Source: Sphaerulina vaccinii
Lineage: Eukaryota > Ascomycota > Dothideomycetes > Mycosphaerellales > Mycosphaerellaceae
NCBI GenBank assembly: GCA_022570795.1
Contig: JAKUDP010000025.1
Coordinates: 1,069,001-1,133,000, forward strand
Direction of reading: 5' to 3'
DNA: 64,000 bases
A program made the position numbers and the translations under genes. The notes below the pieces were generated by a model that was not told where the DNA came from, made no database searches, and worked only from the letters and a program-made list of their open reading frames with translations. Positions 44,590 to 55,218 of the stretch are shown here, one piece after another; the stretch's first letter is position 1; each line of letters begins with the position of its first letter.

Positions 44590-45344
44590 ATGGCGATGGC
44601 ACTCGAAGACGAATACATAGCTATAGCTTTTCAACATCATGCCAGACTCGCGAAGCACGACGGCAGATCACACTTCCTTCGAGCTCGTCTCGCAATGGCA
44701 CCATCCGTGAAGAAGCAACTACAGAGATTGCGGGTGAGGGCAGAGCAGCTTGAGGACATGCTCATAGCTTATGCTGCTATGTTTGAGCTGCGCACAGACG
44801 GACCAGTATGTGCACTGAGGTCGCACTTCGCCTAGACTAATCAACCCGATAGATGAGTGCACCAGATTTAGCTCGTTCCATGGGCATCACTCCTCACCAA
44901 GCACGATACCGCCAGAGCTTGATACAGGAGAAAGCTCGTGCTGTTAAGCAAGCACTTGTCGAGGGCAGGTGCAAAGTTGGCACGTCGACAAGAAAGTCGC
45001 CGCGAAAGAAAGGAGCTGCAGGTGCGCAGCGTTCAATAACAGAGACCTCGTGTCGATACTGATTCATCGCAGTGCGATCGAGAATCCAAGCGGCTCGAGA
45101 GCGTTCTCCTTCGCCTGGAAATGTGCCTTCGGTGGTGATGCAGCCAAACGAAAGCGCTTACCCAACACCATTTTGGGCATATGCGTTAGCCATGCCGTGG
45201 ACTCCAGGAATGCCTTGGCAGTATGAGATTGTCCAAACGCCCGCCTACAACGCCGAACACTTTCGAACCTTCGACACACTTGCGAACGAGGAGAAGTACA
45301 TCGACCCTAGCTTTCTGAATTATACAGAATCTAAGTCTTCATAA
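44590..45344 (+). CDS. predicted helix-turn-helix protein, cluster member
   Basis: Three exons (44590-44805, 44853-45021, 45073-45344; introns 47 and 51 nt) encode 218 residues of no known family. The middle part reads RVRAEQLEDMLIAYAAMF, a helix, then MSAPDLARSMGITPHQARYR, which has the spacing of a helix-turn-helix, then a basic stretch (TSTRKSPRKKGAAG). The C-terminus is Pro/Trp/Tyr-rich (YPTPFWAYALAMPWTPGMPW). The HTH-like segment aligns by eye with that of the gene at 49264 (LSMDEIALHADLPPRRVEYC), and both are coded just after an intron, so the two are likely paralogues. A nuclear role is inferred only. Confidence 0.6.
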
Positions 45345-45908
45345 GTGGAAACGTGTTCTTGTTGTAGCACTGTAGTCGATGCGCAGACATCAAAGTTGGG
45401 TCTCATCCGTGTCACTCCGTGTCACCCCGTGCCACTTCTGCCAGAACCTCCTCATTCTCATATCGTTCATCACAGGTCTTGGTTCACACAGTCTATCAGA
45501 TGGAACTTTCGATGAGCACACATACGTCCCAGTCCACAAGTGTGAAATGTGATGGGTAGCATGCAATCATCCCTGCCTCTAGACGGCAAGGTATAGAGAC
45601 AGCTCAGGGATGCAGAGCTTAGTTGCAGCTCCTCCAACCTCTTTATTTTCGTGCATTCAAGCTCAGCTTCAGTGTATCACTCATTGTTCGCTATGGCAAC
45701 TTTCACGCGCGAGCAATCCTTGCCATGCGATTGCCCGTAACAACTCGACCGGAGAACAGCTGCACGGCAGTCTAGGCTGCACTTGCCTCGCAGGAAGAAG
45801 GAGTGTTTGCATGATGTTAAGTGCTCGCGGGAGTATAACAGCACACGGTGTGTCACAGCACTGTGCTCGACCACGCCTCTCTCTCACTGTGCGTACTTGG
45901 CTGCGACG
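45345..45908. other. intergenic gap
   Basis: No supported gene. It lies between two same-strand genes of the DNA-binding-like cluster and holds the promoter of the chromodomain gene. Confidence 0.5.
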
Positions 45909-47327
45909 ATGCCGATCTCGTGGTCTGCTCAGATGGATCAGAAACTCCTCATCGCAGTGATATCTGCTGTTAAGCTGGACGCCGACGTCTTGCTTAAGAA
46001 GTGGACAGAACTCTTCGGTATGCGTTCTTCAAGGCACATCTCATCTCACCACTGATAGTTTTGTACAGATAAAGATGATATTGAGTGTCCCACCAAGCGT
46101 GCAATCGTCGAGCACGTCTCCAGATTGAAGAAGTCAATGGGCATTACCGGAGCAAAGTCTGATACTGTAGGCAAAACAACTACCACAACTCCGAGATCGT
46201 CAAAGAAGAAAGTCAAAGCGGACGCAAAGTCAGTAGAGAGTGGTAATGGCAATCTTCACAAGAAGTCAGGTATCTCCATCGAGGAGGACAGCTCGCCTCG
46301 TCCGCCAAAGAAGAGAAGCGCTCTATCGAGCAAAGCCTCGCCCCTTCGCACGAAATCCCAAGGCAAGTCACGGAGCAGGAGCGTGGTGTCAAGCAGGTCA
46401 AGTCATACTATGACAGACGAGTCAGAAGATGACGCTGTGCTTGAACTCATCGGTATCAAGAACGAAGACGACGACTATGGTGGTCCAATAGCTATGCCTG
46501 CGGACAGTGGCACGCCAAATCCATCGCGAAGCCAGCAGCCACGGACCGCGAAGAGCAACAGAAGTCCTGTCATCATGGATGATGAAGAACAGGGGGAGCA
46601 AGAAAAGGAGCAGGAGAGAGATGATATTGGACCAGTGGAACTCGTTCAGAGCAATGGCATACCGGTTGGGCTGCTCACGCCTCCGCCGCCACCGTTGTCG
46701 ACGGGAGCATACAGCCCAGTGTCAACAACGGCCAGTACGCACATTGACCAGGACCATGTCAGTGACCCGGAGAAGGATTCACTGGAGCCACGAGTTGACT
46801 CGCCCTTCGTGGAGGCTGTTCCTGACACTCTGCACACTAGCCAAGATGCTCATAGCATTGAAGCTGACGCGCAGAGCGAGCCTGAACTTGTTATGACCGA
46901 TGCTGTCGAGCACCCGGACGATGAGCCACTGCCGCGATACAAAGCAGAAAAGGAGTACAGACTGCGCTCCATTGTTGCCGAAGACGTCAAGAAGAAGAGG
47001 TAGATGATGGCAAATCAATTCGCTCGGGCCATAACTTAGGCTAATTTATCGGCTAGATATCTCATTGATTGGGAGTCCGATTCGGACACCGGCGAGCACT
47101 TCGAGCCTTCTTGGGAGCCCATGTCCCACGCCAACCAGCTTGCAATCGACGATTGGGAAGCCAAGAAAGCTGCTGACAGGAAGGCTTCGAAGCGTCCACA
47201 GAAGAGTCTAGAGTCTCCTCACGCTAGCAAGAAGCTTAAGCGAGCAGAAGGCGCGAGTAAAGCGGTGAGGAAGATAGACCAGCGACCACCACTCGCGGCA
47301 TTGGAACGTTGGCCTGTAGCTCAGTAG
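45909..47327 (+). CDS. chromodomain protein with N-terminal SANT-like domain
   Basis: Exons 45909-46017, 46069-46999 and 47057-47327 (introns 51, 57 nt) encode 436 residues. Residues 8-62 form a small helical domain (MDQKLLIAVISAVKLDADVL, CPTKRAIVEHVSRLKKS) like the SANT-type domain of the 43378 gene. A long acidic/basic disordered middle follows. A chromo-like domain spans the last intron: EYRLRSIVAEDVKKKRYLID, WESDSDTGEHFEPSWEPMSH and QLAIDDWEAKK, with the aromatic-cage-like Y, W and W. This resembles the xYxVExIL...YLVKWxG...WEP core, though the G after W is replaced. It probably reads methylated histone tails; the end is Lys-rich. Which mark it reads and which complex it joins are unknown. 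Confidence 0.65.
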
Positions 47328-47775
47328 CACAAGCGTTGTAGCTGGGATAGGTAGACCATTCGGCAGTTCCTGCTGCAGTTGCGATTGGTGTGTTACGCAC
47401 TCATTCCTGGCTTATCGTATAGTCTGACACAGCTAAGCAATCGAATGGGAACAATGTTGAAGCAACTCATATTGGCCCAGCGACCTCTCCACAGTGCGAC
47501 CCAATAGTCTGGCAACGAGGATGAGATTGACTTTTCGGATAGTGGTTCCGTTTGAGTTTTGGCATGGGCTGAGGACCGGCATTGAAGGTTCATGCAGGCA
47601 CCACGTCCCTTGCTAGAAGCCGATTTTTTGTGGTAACACAAGCCGAAGGCAGAGAGTGTACTGGCGCATGATAATGTCTGGTAGCGATACTCTCCATGTG
47701 GCGGCTCGAAGCAGTGCTGAAGCTGCTGGTAAATAGCTGCAAGCCGCACCCACCCTTTGCAAAACGTCAGCTGTC
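47328..47775. other. intergenic gap
   Basis: No supported gene. Frames on either strand lack motifs. Confidence 0.45.
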
Positions 47776-48260
47776 ATGGCCATGATGGCCAGCAATCTCT
47801 TGCGCTCTGGTAGCTCTTTCCGCGTCCTGACTTCTATGTTGCAGAACAGAGCTGATACAAGGCCGGTTGCTCTGGCTTTGATACGCTGGCGCAAGGCAAA
47901 GTCAAGTATCTGTTCTCCTGCTGCTCGAAAGGCCGCCACTGACGGCAAGCAGACAGCCCGAAGCGTAGAAGCCACAGGCTATCCGCGCCGATGAGTGTAA
48001 AGCTCTCCAGTCCAAGCACAATGACACAGAAGATGGAGCGACGAACAGAGCGTCCTCGACATCGTCCCAGAATCGAGAAGCTATTCCAGAGCCGTGCTAC
48101 CTCTCGAAAGTCCAGACAAGCGACATTGCATCAAGAAAGCTTCATGCAAGACTTGAAGGCAGGACTGGCGCAGAATCTGAGGATGATTGAGTTCCCAGCA
48201 TTGGACGCTTCTGCTCCTCTTGGACCGGCGCCGCTCGGGCTGAGCTACGGTCTGCCATAG
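47776..48260 (+). pseudogene. possible decayed or unresolved gene
   Basis: Two frames look partly coding, but no splice pair joins them cleanly. One starts MAMMASNLLRSGSSFRVLTS. Another reads AIRADECKALQSKHNDTEDG and on to ARLEGRTGAESEDD before a stop at about 48210, and a third frame ends in FPALDASAPLGPAPLGLSYG. The size and place within the cluster suggest a degenerate relative of the neighbouring HTH-like genes. It could equally be a real spliced gene that was not solved by eye. Confidence 0.25.
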
Positions 48261-49263
48261 GAGAAGAATATCGAGATCGTTAACATCATGTCGGGCTGGA
48301 GGAAGAGTATCGCGCTCATGAAGTAGTATAGCAAGAAGATGGAAATGGAAATGGACATGGACATGATGTTGGACATGATGTTGGTTTTACGAAACGCGCT
48401 AGTAGCTTGGCAGTATCCTCACTTGACTCTTTCTCCACCTCCACTCCCATTACTTCCAACGACACACCATCTATCATGTCTGAACTTCGCCGCTGTGTCT
48501 CATACGCGTCTGTCGCCCTCTAGCTTCTTGCAGGAAACTCAAGGACACTATGTGCGATGGCCCCTCACAGAAATATGCTTCGGAGCCATGAGTGCGACCA
48601 CCAATGACGAATGACGCGTGAGAAACGGGCGCGACGGCGCTCCTATCAACAATCACAACCACTGAAATGCGAGTCGGGATGCATGATCATCTTGGAAAAG
48701 CGCCTTTCGATTTGACTGCGAGTCCGCCTCGATGCCAGACATTGAAAAAGTGATACATCAGAAGTCCAGGACCACATAGTTTGCCTTTGCTGCTGCCGGT
48801 CTTCCGCATGTGGCGATTGCCTACTTGGGCACCTTCTGCAGCAGTCCTCGAGCTCGTAACGAGATCTGACAAGGTATACACCGGGGGAGCTACTCCAAGC
48901 TGCACGATGTGCGATCGTAGCTCACAGTATCAACAGGAGAAGACCAGGCTCCCAGCCTTGTCCGATGACTTGCATCCCTCACTCACTACTGGAGACCTGT
49001 TGCCATTGCTTCGATGCGCACTGCTCCGACAGCTCGAAGTCTGATCTGCTGAGGATTCAGAGGTTCTGAGTCCTCGGATGTCGGGGATGCATCCGAACTG
49101 CTTACCTCGTACCACCAGCATGAGACCAAGTCCGCCACCGCATACCTCTCGTGGAATGACAGCAGAAGGTGATGTCTCTGTCTCAATCTTTCTCTCTACC
49201 TTCTGGTCTGTCAGCTGAGACTCTCACACAACACGTCTCCATAGATAGACGGAACACTTCGTT
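48261..49263. other. gap with short GGAAAT/GGACAT-type repeats
   Basis: At 48338-48384 there are short tandem repeats (GGAAAT twice, GGACAT twice, then a 15-bp GGACATGATGTTGGA-like unit twice). The rest has no supported gene, although the upstream exon of the next gene could lie here. Confidence 0.45.
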
Positions 49264-50153
49264 ATGGGACGTGGACAACCTAAGAAGGCATTTCGCATCA
49301 GCAAAGATCATGCGCCACTCGATGCCTTCGCCGAATGGCCAAGAATTGTAGCGAGCATACAGTATCTGTTGGAGATGAAGCGACAGGACGGTACCTTTCT
49401 CGTGCGTTGCACTGCGTCATTGCCAGATCACCAACTAAAGCACAGGGTGTAGGGAGAGTTGAGCATGGACGAGATTGCTTTGCATGCTGATCTCCCCCCG
49501 AGACGTGTGGAATACTGCTGGAAGGAGGACATCAAGCCACTGTCTGAACGCATGGCTCTCCGTGCTGGTATCGTAAAATCGCAAGGCAAGCTGAACCACA
49601 GACATCATCAGTCAAATACTGACTGGCAATAGGTACACAGACTGAAGGCCCTACCTCTATTCAAGATGCGCCGCAACACCAGGACTCGCAAGAGCAATTG
49701 CTCCATACTATTTCTGCCTCTATGCACCAAGAACTTCGGACCGCAATCGAAAATACACACAATATATTCCAGAAAAACATGTTGGATATCATGCTGAGGT
49801 TCAATCAAGTCGAAGAACAGAATGCACAGAGGTGGCAACGAATGGAAGCACTTGCACACAATCAAAAACATCATGATGATTCTGTGCTGTCTCAGCTGAC
49901 GATCGAAGGCATGCCAATTACATGCTCGCAGACTGAGTTCCCCGGTGCTCTCACTGCCGGACGAGAAGACTTTACAGACCAGATCAACACCGCAACAGGC
50001 ACGATTGACTCGTACATGCCAGACTGCTTCAACGCCTTCCCAGGTCTTGGCGAAGTACAGAACGTCTGGACTCCAAACATACCGATGTATCAAACTTTCA
50101 ACAGCGGAAGCCTTGGTGCCGGCATCGATACAGAGCGCAGCGGAATGCGATAA
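49264..50153 (+). CDS. HTH/coiled-coil protein with 5.8S rRNA-derived C-terminus
   Basis: Exons 49264-49390, 49457-49585 and 49633-50153 give 258 residues. The first join (66-nt intron, acceptor GGGAG) is the weaker one; starting instead at the ATG at 49465 would remove it. The second intron, 47 nt, starts with GC (GCAAGC) and ends AATAG, restoring IVKSQG/TQTEGP. The protein has an HTH-like segment (SMDEIALHADLPPRRVEYCW), a helical region (LHTISASMHQELRTAIENTH, MLDIMLRFNQVEEQNAQRWQ) and a tail ending TFNSGSLGAGIDTERSGMR. That ending is the translation, in one frame, of the 5' half of 5.8S rRNA, and its TAA stop comes from the rRNA too. No family is recognised beyond the HTH similarity to the 44590 gene. 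Confidence 0.6.
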
Positions 50154-50246
50154 ACAATGTAATGCGCATAATTCAGTGAATCATCGAATCTTTGAACACC
50201 AACATCACGCCTTCTGGTACTTGGAAGGGCAAGGTCCCTGCTCACA
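50092..50246 (+). pseudogene. 5.8S rRNA-derived sequence, partly coding
   Basis: From 50092 the DNA aligns without gaps to fungal 5.8S rRNA for about 105 bases, with roughly 17 differences by my count from memory. It includes a 28-base stretch at 50170-50197 (core AATTCAGTGAATCATCGAAT) identical to the universal 5.8S core. Weaker similarity continues to about 50246 (GGTA, GAAGGGCA near the 3' hairpin), so the whole ~155-nt length of 5.8S is represented. No 18S, ITS or 28S part is recognisable beside it. The first 62 bases are the end of the coding sequence above; the remainder would be 3'-UTR. It is not a functional rRNA gene. Confidence 0.82.
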
Positions 50247-51599
50247 AGACTGAGAACTTTAGTCCCATCTTGTGGAGTTAGGCGTGATTCCAGACAGGCC
50301 TCGCATTCTTGTTGTGATGTCAACGGCAACGGAGTCACACATGGAATCGCCCATGCCGCGAGCGTGTTGGAATATGATGTCCATCGACAACTATTTCTTT
50401 GTGTTTGTGATTGACAAGGCGTTCACATGGTGTTTGTGTGGCGCGCATTGAGGTATTTGTACGTCTGAAAAATGATATCCATCATGATGTAGCTGGAAGT
50501 CCTTACGTCGCCAATTGCCAATGTTCCGCTACTTCACGTCGTTTAGAGTTCAGGTCCCGCTGCATACCTTATTCCCACCTCTCTAATCACTCGAATCGAG
50601 CGCTCGAGCGACGGAAGGAGACATCGGGCCCGATGTGTACATGCCATCATTGCATGCGCCTGCGTGATAGATCTATCTACCATCAATCAAGGGTTAGCCA
50701 TCCGGACTCCATCGCTGTAGCGTTGATGCAACCAATCTCCTCGAAGTTTGTGCATCATCGATAGCTAGGACAATGAGCTTATTCGAAGTGGATCTCAACC
50801 TTCTTCGACCTGCATGCGGTAAGTAAGTTTGACTTTGACCAGCCCTTACGTTCACACCCCATGTCAAATCTCAAAGTCAGATCTCTTGCCCGCACCTAGG
50901 CTTGACATACGGGCAGGAAGTCGTGGTCGATGACATTGTCAGTAAGCGAGCAGATTTGTGGTAAGATGAGTGAATGCGAGCAACTCCAGCAGCTACAGAG
51001 TGTCATATGCATACGGGTGACGGGAGAACTCTGTTCAGTATGTAAATCCAGGTTGGCACAGATCACACCCGTCACCCGTATGCATATGAGACTCTGTAGA
51101 GGTGATGTGTTATGTATTGACGGCAGTTGAGGTGACCGCAGCGCTCGCGGTGCATTGTCTTCTTTTGGAGTTGCAGGAGACGTGAGACTGACTTGCAAGT
51201 TGCAGTGGAGTGATGCCGCATGGCTACAAGTACCTTTACTCGCAGCTCCAGATGGCTTCATCGATCTATAGCCGCGGGTTCTAAGACAGACAGCTGCCAC
51301 TATTCGCGCATCTGCAGGAAAGACGCAGCTCTGTTGCGATTCATTACTCTCCTTTGCCCTTCGAGCACTTTGTCACCTCCACAAGCCACTCGAGGTCTCG
51401 GTCTGCAGCAAGAACACCTCGGAATGTTACCCAGCCCGTATATGTAAGTTCCGATTCAGCTTTTCACTATTCCGCTATATCATGCAATCATTCTCCACTC
51501 ATCACTAGACCGACTTCTCTTGGTTTCATATCTGTCTACGCGTTGAGGCGCCCACATATCGGAGTAATGCACTTTCTTGGTTGACATCAACGTTAGTCG
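50247..51599. other. gap holding an inverted repeat
   Basis: No supported gene. The only structure seen is the inverted repeat at 50993-51099, listed separately. Confidence 0.5.
50993..51099. repeat. near-perfect inverted repeat, 32-bp arms, 43-bp spacer
   Basis: The arm 50993-51024 (begins CTACAGAGTGTCATATGCAT, ends GGGTGACGGG) matches the reverse complement of 51068-51099 at 31 of 32 bases. The transcript would form a strong hairpin. The arms contain a CATATG palindrome. No coding sequence or transposase lies nearby, so it may be a foldback/MITE remnant, a recombination footprint or a hairpin RNA. Confidence 0.9.
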
Positions 51600-52901
51600 T
51601 TAGTCGTGCCAGACATAACTGATACCATGCTGAATTGTTTGGAGTAGTGTGCTGCGCATTGTTTGTCCAGACTGCGCGCGGGTGCTCTCGGTTGAGGTGA
51701 TCCTGAAGGTCTCTAATGTACGTGGTCCGGAACAGGCGGTAAGTAAGATATCAGAGATGTTGTCCCGAAACGTCTTCAAATGATCCAACCTCAAGTCCGT
51801 CAGCTGAAAGTCCAGCAGTGTTGATATCAACTGCACCCAGTCCCAGCTGTATCCAGTCCCAGCGTATGCCGATGCGGTAATGCGACGGAGAGTCAGGTAG
51901 CGAAGGGTACCCTTGTGTGCCAACAGGCAATTGACCAAGTCATTCGGGTCGCAAACAATGTCGTAAAGTCGGAGATCCCGCAGGCTGGTATGTCGGACAG
52001 CATGCAGCATGTTGTGAGCGAAGACGTCAAAGGCCTGTACTGGTCGTATCTTGGGACTGGTTCGCAGTCTGAAACGTCGTAATTTGGGAGACTGCTCGAG
52101 TATTGTGCGGATGGCATGATGGCGCTGAAGTTCGTGCTCTACGATCGAGTGTCCATCGTCAACGACATCTGGTTCCTCCAGCTCGGCCACGTCGGCGCTA
52201 TATTCGACCTCTGTAAGGTAACGTCCGCTTCGAGAGAGCGAGGTGTGTTGCCACTGTTGCATGAGATGATTGTCTACATTGCGCAACTTGTCGTTGCAAC
52301 GAAGGCTATGTAGAGGGAACCGAGCAGTAAATATGGCCTTCAGGATGTCTTGCGCCGGGCATATTGGCTGTCCAGCTCGCGCTTCAAGTTGTCGTAGGTC
52401 AAGGACCAGTTCTGCCCTGGTGATACGAGGCCTTGGAGAGGTTCGCCAGGCTGACGAGAGGTCGTTCAGAATTGATACCACTAGCTTGCTATCGATCGCA
52501 TGGTCGGCATACTCTGCGTACTGGTCGTTGTGAAGACCCTGCTCTGAGTAAGGCAGAACGCCGCGCATCTGATGATGGATGTCGCTGTCCGATGTGTAGT
52601 TCGGAGGTTCCAGTGTCAGAACCACTCGTCTGGTGGTAGTAACGATAGCCTCCGAAGAGGTGATTTGCTTGAGTATTCGTAATCGGCGTGGGTCCAGGAA
52701 GAAACATGAGATCTTGGTGAAGTAGACTCGCAAGAAGCGATCATGTGTAATAGCTTCGAGGCTCTGGCAGAGCGACCGTATCTCAAGAAGCTGACAGCTT
52801 TCGCTCCAGAACTTGACCGTATCGTCGTCGATGATGAGCTTCAGCAACTCCATTGGCAATGTTTGGAGGCTCGCTGCCGTGGTCCTTGTAGTCGAAGCCA
52901 T
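51600..52901 (-). CDS. F-box-like protein with leucine-rich C-terminus
   Basis: Intronless 433-residue protein. The N-terminus (LQTLPMELLKLIIDDDTVKF) is a short F-box-like helix. The rest alternates charged helices and LRR-like strands (PKLRRFRLRTSPK, SLRDLRLYDIVCD, GTLRYLTLRRITASA, FQLTDLRLDHLKTF, RTLETFRITSTES). That arrangement is common in fungal F-box/LRR proteins thought to select substrates for SCF ubiquitin ligases. The substrate is unknown. The first ATG gives MASTTRTTAASLQ, a normal leader. Confidence 0.7.
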   Translation of the reverse strand: MASTTRTTAASLQTLPMELLKLIIDDDTVKFWSESCQLLEIRSLCQSLEAITHDRFLRVYFTKISCFFLDPRRLRILKQITSSEAIVTTTRRVVLTLEPPNYTSDSDIHHQMRGVLPYSEQGLHNDQYAEYADHAIDSKLVVSILNDLSSAWRTSPRPRITRAELVLDLRQLEARAGQPICPAQDILKAIFTARFPLHSLRCNDKLRNVDNHLMQQWQHTSLSRSGRYLTEVEYSADVAELEEPDVVDDGHSIVEHELQRHHAIRTILEQSPKLRRFRLRTSPKIRPVQAFDVFAHNMLHAVRHTSLRDLRLYDIVCDPNDLVNCLLAHKGTLRYLTLRRITASAYAGTGYSWDWVQLISTLLDFQLTDLRLDHLKTFRDNISDILLTACSGPRTLETFRITSTESTRAQSGQTMRSTLLQTIQHGISYVWHD

Positions 52902-53588
52902 AATGGCTCGGCTGAGGCGAACTCTTTGCGCTGCAGCTCATGCCAGGTGAGCTAAGGTGGAATGAAGCGCCGCAGGAAGAAGACAGTGGACAGCACGTCG
53001 CGGCCGCCCTTTACTGGGGAATATGTGGTATTGGAAGGAGATACGACACCTCAACGACACTTTCCCCAGACATTGTCCAGTGATACTTGCCACTTGTTCG
53101 CGACAGCCTTGATATCACTTCGATGTGGGTCGCCCTAGCGACGACCATCTTCAAAGCAATTGGTACTTTCTAGTTCCTCCGAAGCAAGAATCCAGATAGC
53201 CCGGGCATATTATCTCTGCCCCGGGCTGCCTGGCGTGTTGTAGATCAAACGGTGCTTTGCCATTGCAGGATGAAGAGAGCGACTCTGTTTGTTCTAATAT
53301 AGTAGCAGTCAGTCTGAAGGACCCGATGCCCAGTGTCCCTAGAATCAGCAGAGAACTATGCACATTGCAGCTTGGAAGCGGCGGCTGCGCAAGGCAGTTT
53401 GGTGTCGATGTTGAGAAGGAAAGGTCGTCTCTACGAAGCGTGAAATGTCGGGTCGGGTAGGACGATCAAACATGCGGCCAAGGAAGTCGTGGGACAGAAT
53501 CGTGCCTTCCTCTTTCCTCTTCCGCCCGGCATCCGCAACCACACCTCCTCCTCCTCCTCCTCCTCTGTACCACATACCATCAGCAAGC
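52902..53588. other. gap with a CTC-repeat
   Basis: No supported gene. A (CTC) run of about seven units lies near 53547-53567, upstream of or within the 5' region of the recycling-factor gene, whose frame is open from an ATG at 53445. Confidence 0.5.
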
Positions 53589-54543
53589 ATGTGTCGTTTC
53601 TGTGGAGTCCTTGTCGGCGAGTGCCTTGCGCCTCTCATCCGACGATCGGCGGGAATGGTGCCGAAGAGATCAATGTGAGATGCGCCATCAAAGTCGCCGG
53701 TCAGATCATGGGCTGATGGCCAAACAGGAGCAGCAGAGTCGCATATCGCCCAGCAACACGCACATTGCAGTCTGGAACTGCGCAGAATAGCGGCAAGTCA
53801 TTCTCGATTTCGGCGTGTCTGAGCAAGAAAGGAGGTAAGGCAACCCGCGAAGAGAAGAAAGCCGACTCCAAGGGAAAGAACGATGCTGCTGCTGGCGCCA
53901 CCGAGGATCCGTACGAGTTTTCCGGGCTGGAAAGCGACATCGCAAGCACTCTGGAACGGCTGAAGAACGATTTGTCGAAACTGAGAGCTGGTGGCCGCTT
54001 CAATCCCGAAGTGGTGGAGAATCTGCGTGTACAGCCAGACAAGCAAAGCAACCAGACTGTCAAGCTCAACGACGTCGCCCAGGTCATTCCCAAAGGCCGC
54101 ACTGTGCAGATTCTGGTCGGCGAGAAGGATGTGGGTGGAGAGGATGATAGAGGACTTTGTAGGTGATGAGTACTGACTATGGCTCGCAGCATGTTAAGCC
54201 TGTTTCTTCCGCCATCCAGTCGTCTTCATTATCGCTCACACCGCAACCGGACCCTACTGGCCAGAATCAGCTTCTCCTTATATTGAACATACCACCACCT
54301 ACGGCAGAGTCGCGCAAAGCTGTTATCGATGAAGCTGTCAAAGCAGGCGAGAAGGCGAGCACTAGCGTAAGAGATGCGCGTGGGAAACAGCAAAAGAAGT
54401 TGCGAGCCTTGCAATTGAACAAATCAGCTAGACCTGATGATCTGAAGAAAGCCGGGACGATGATGGAGAAAGTGGTGGAGAAGGGAACTGCTGAGCTGAA
54501 GAAGGTTGTCGACAATGCGAAGAAGGTATTGGAGAGTGGTTGA
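53589..54543 (+). CDS. RRF1: mitochondrial ribosome recycling factor
   Basis: Mitochondrial RRF, which with EF-G splits the ribosome after termination. Exons 53589-53674, 53737-54130 and 54190-54543 (introns 62, 59 nt) give 277 residues. A presequence (KRSIVAYRPATRTLQSG, then SFSISACLSKKGGK) is followed by the RRF triple-helix and beta domains: SGLESDIASTLERLKNDLSK, LRAGGRFNPEVVENLRV, LNDVAQVIPKGRTVQILVG, IPPPTAESRKAVIDEAVKAG, STSVRDARGKQQKKLRALQL and RPDDLKKAGTMMEKVVEKGT. The start is uncertain: ATGs at 53445, 53472, 53589 and 53655 are all in frame, and the shortest gives the most typical presequence. The first intron's acceptor CAGCAG was chosen because it alone restores the frame. Confidence 0.85.
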
Positions 54544-55218
54544 TATTGCTCAATACCACTCCGACCTCAGTACCATCCTCTAGACGACATCGACTCCCTG
54601 AAATGGTTTATTCGTAGACGACCACCTGCGTGAGATGCCGAACCTCGAAGACCAAGAACAGTACTGGCATTGTACTCGCCTTTCAGACGGGAAGACTATA
54701 CTGTCGTCTTCTGACCTCCCGTGCAGCATATGCAGGACCTGACGAGTGCAAGCCTCGCTGCAAGGCTACGATGCGCACGTACGAGTGGGCCTCTCTTGGC
54801 CATGCCAAGAAACACCAGAAGCAACGTTCCACCATCACACTTCTATGATCGTGTACTGCACTCTGCCTCGACTGGCTGGCATAGAGTAGCTCATATGCGG
54901 ATCCACTCGGTTTGAACGCCTAACTGAAAAAGCCTCTGGTTCCGTACTCGAGAGTCGGCAAGCCGGACCACTTTTCAATGGTAGTGATGACATATGTGGG
55001 CCGACTACTGCATGAAGGAGCCACAACGTGAGATGAGCACCTTTGTTCATTGATAGACCTGCGTTTTCACGCTGTCTGTAACCTTGGCATCATGGACAGC
55101 ACGCTCCGCTCCGAGCGTATGACATGGTTAAGTGAGATTCTAGGTCCCACATACAGGTAGGTGTTCACTCACCACATTCCTAGAACGATCACGTGTACTT
55201 CACACCTCCCTCTTCATC
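54544..55218. other. intergenic gap
   Basis: No supported gene or RNA. It lies between the recycling-factor 3' end and the PRISE gene promoter. Confidence 0.5.

Noticed and set aside
50092..50246. Functional 5.8S rRNA gene
   Set aside because: Too many differences in a normally near-invariant gene, and no 18S, ITS or 28S beside it.
53547..53567. CTC microsatellite as a coding polyproline tract
   Set aside because: It falls upstream of the preferred RRF start and would make an unlikely presequence; probably 5'-UTR.
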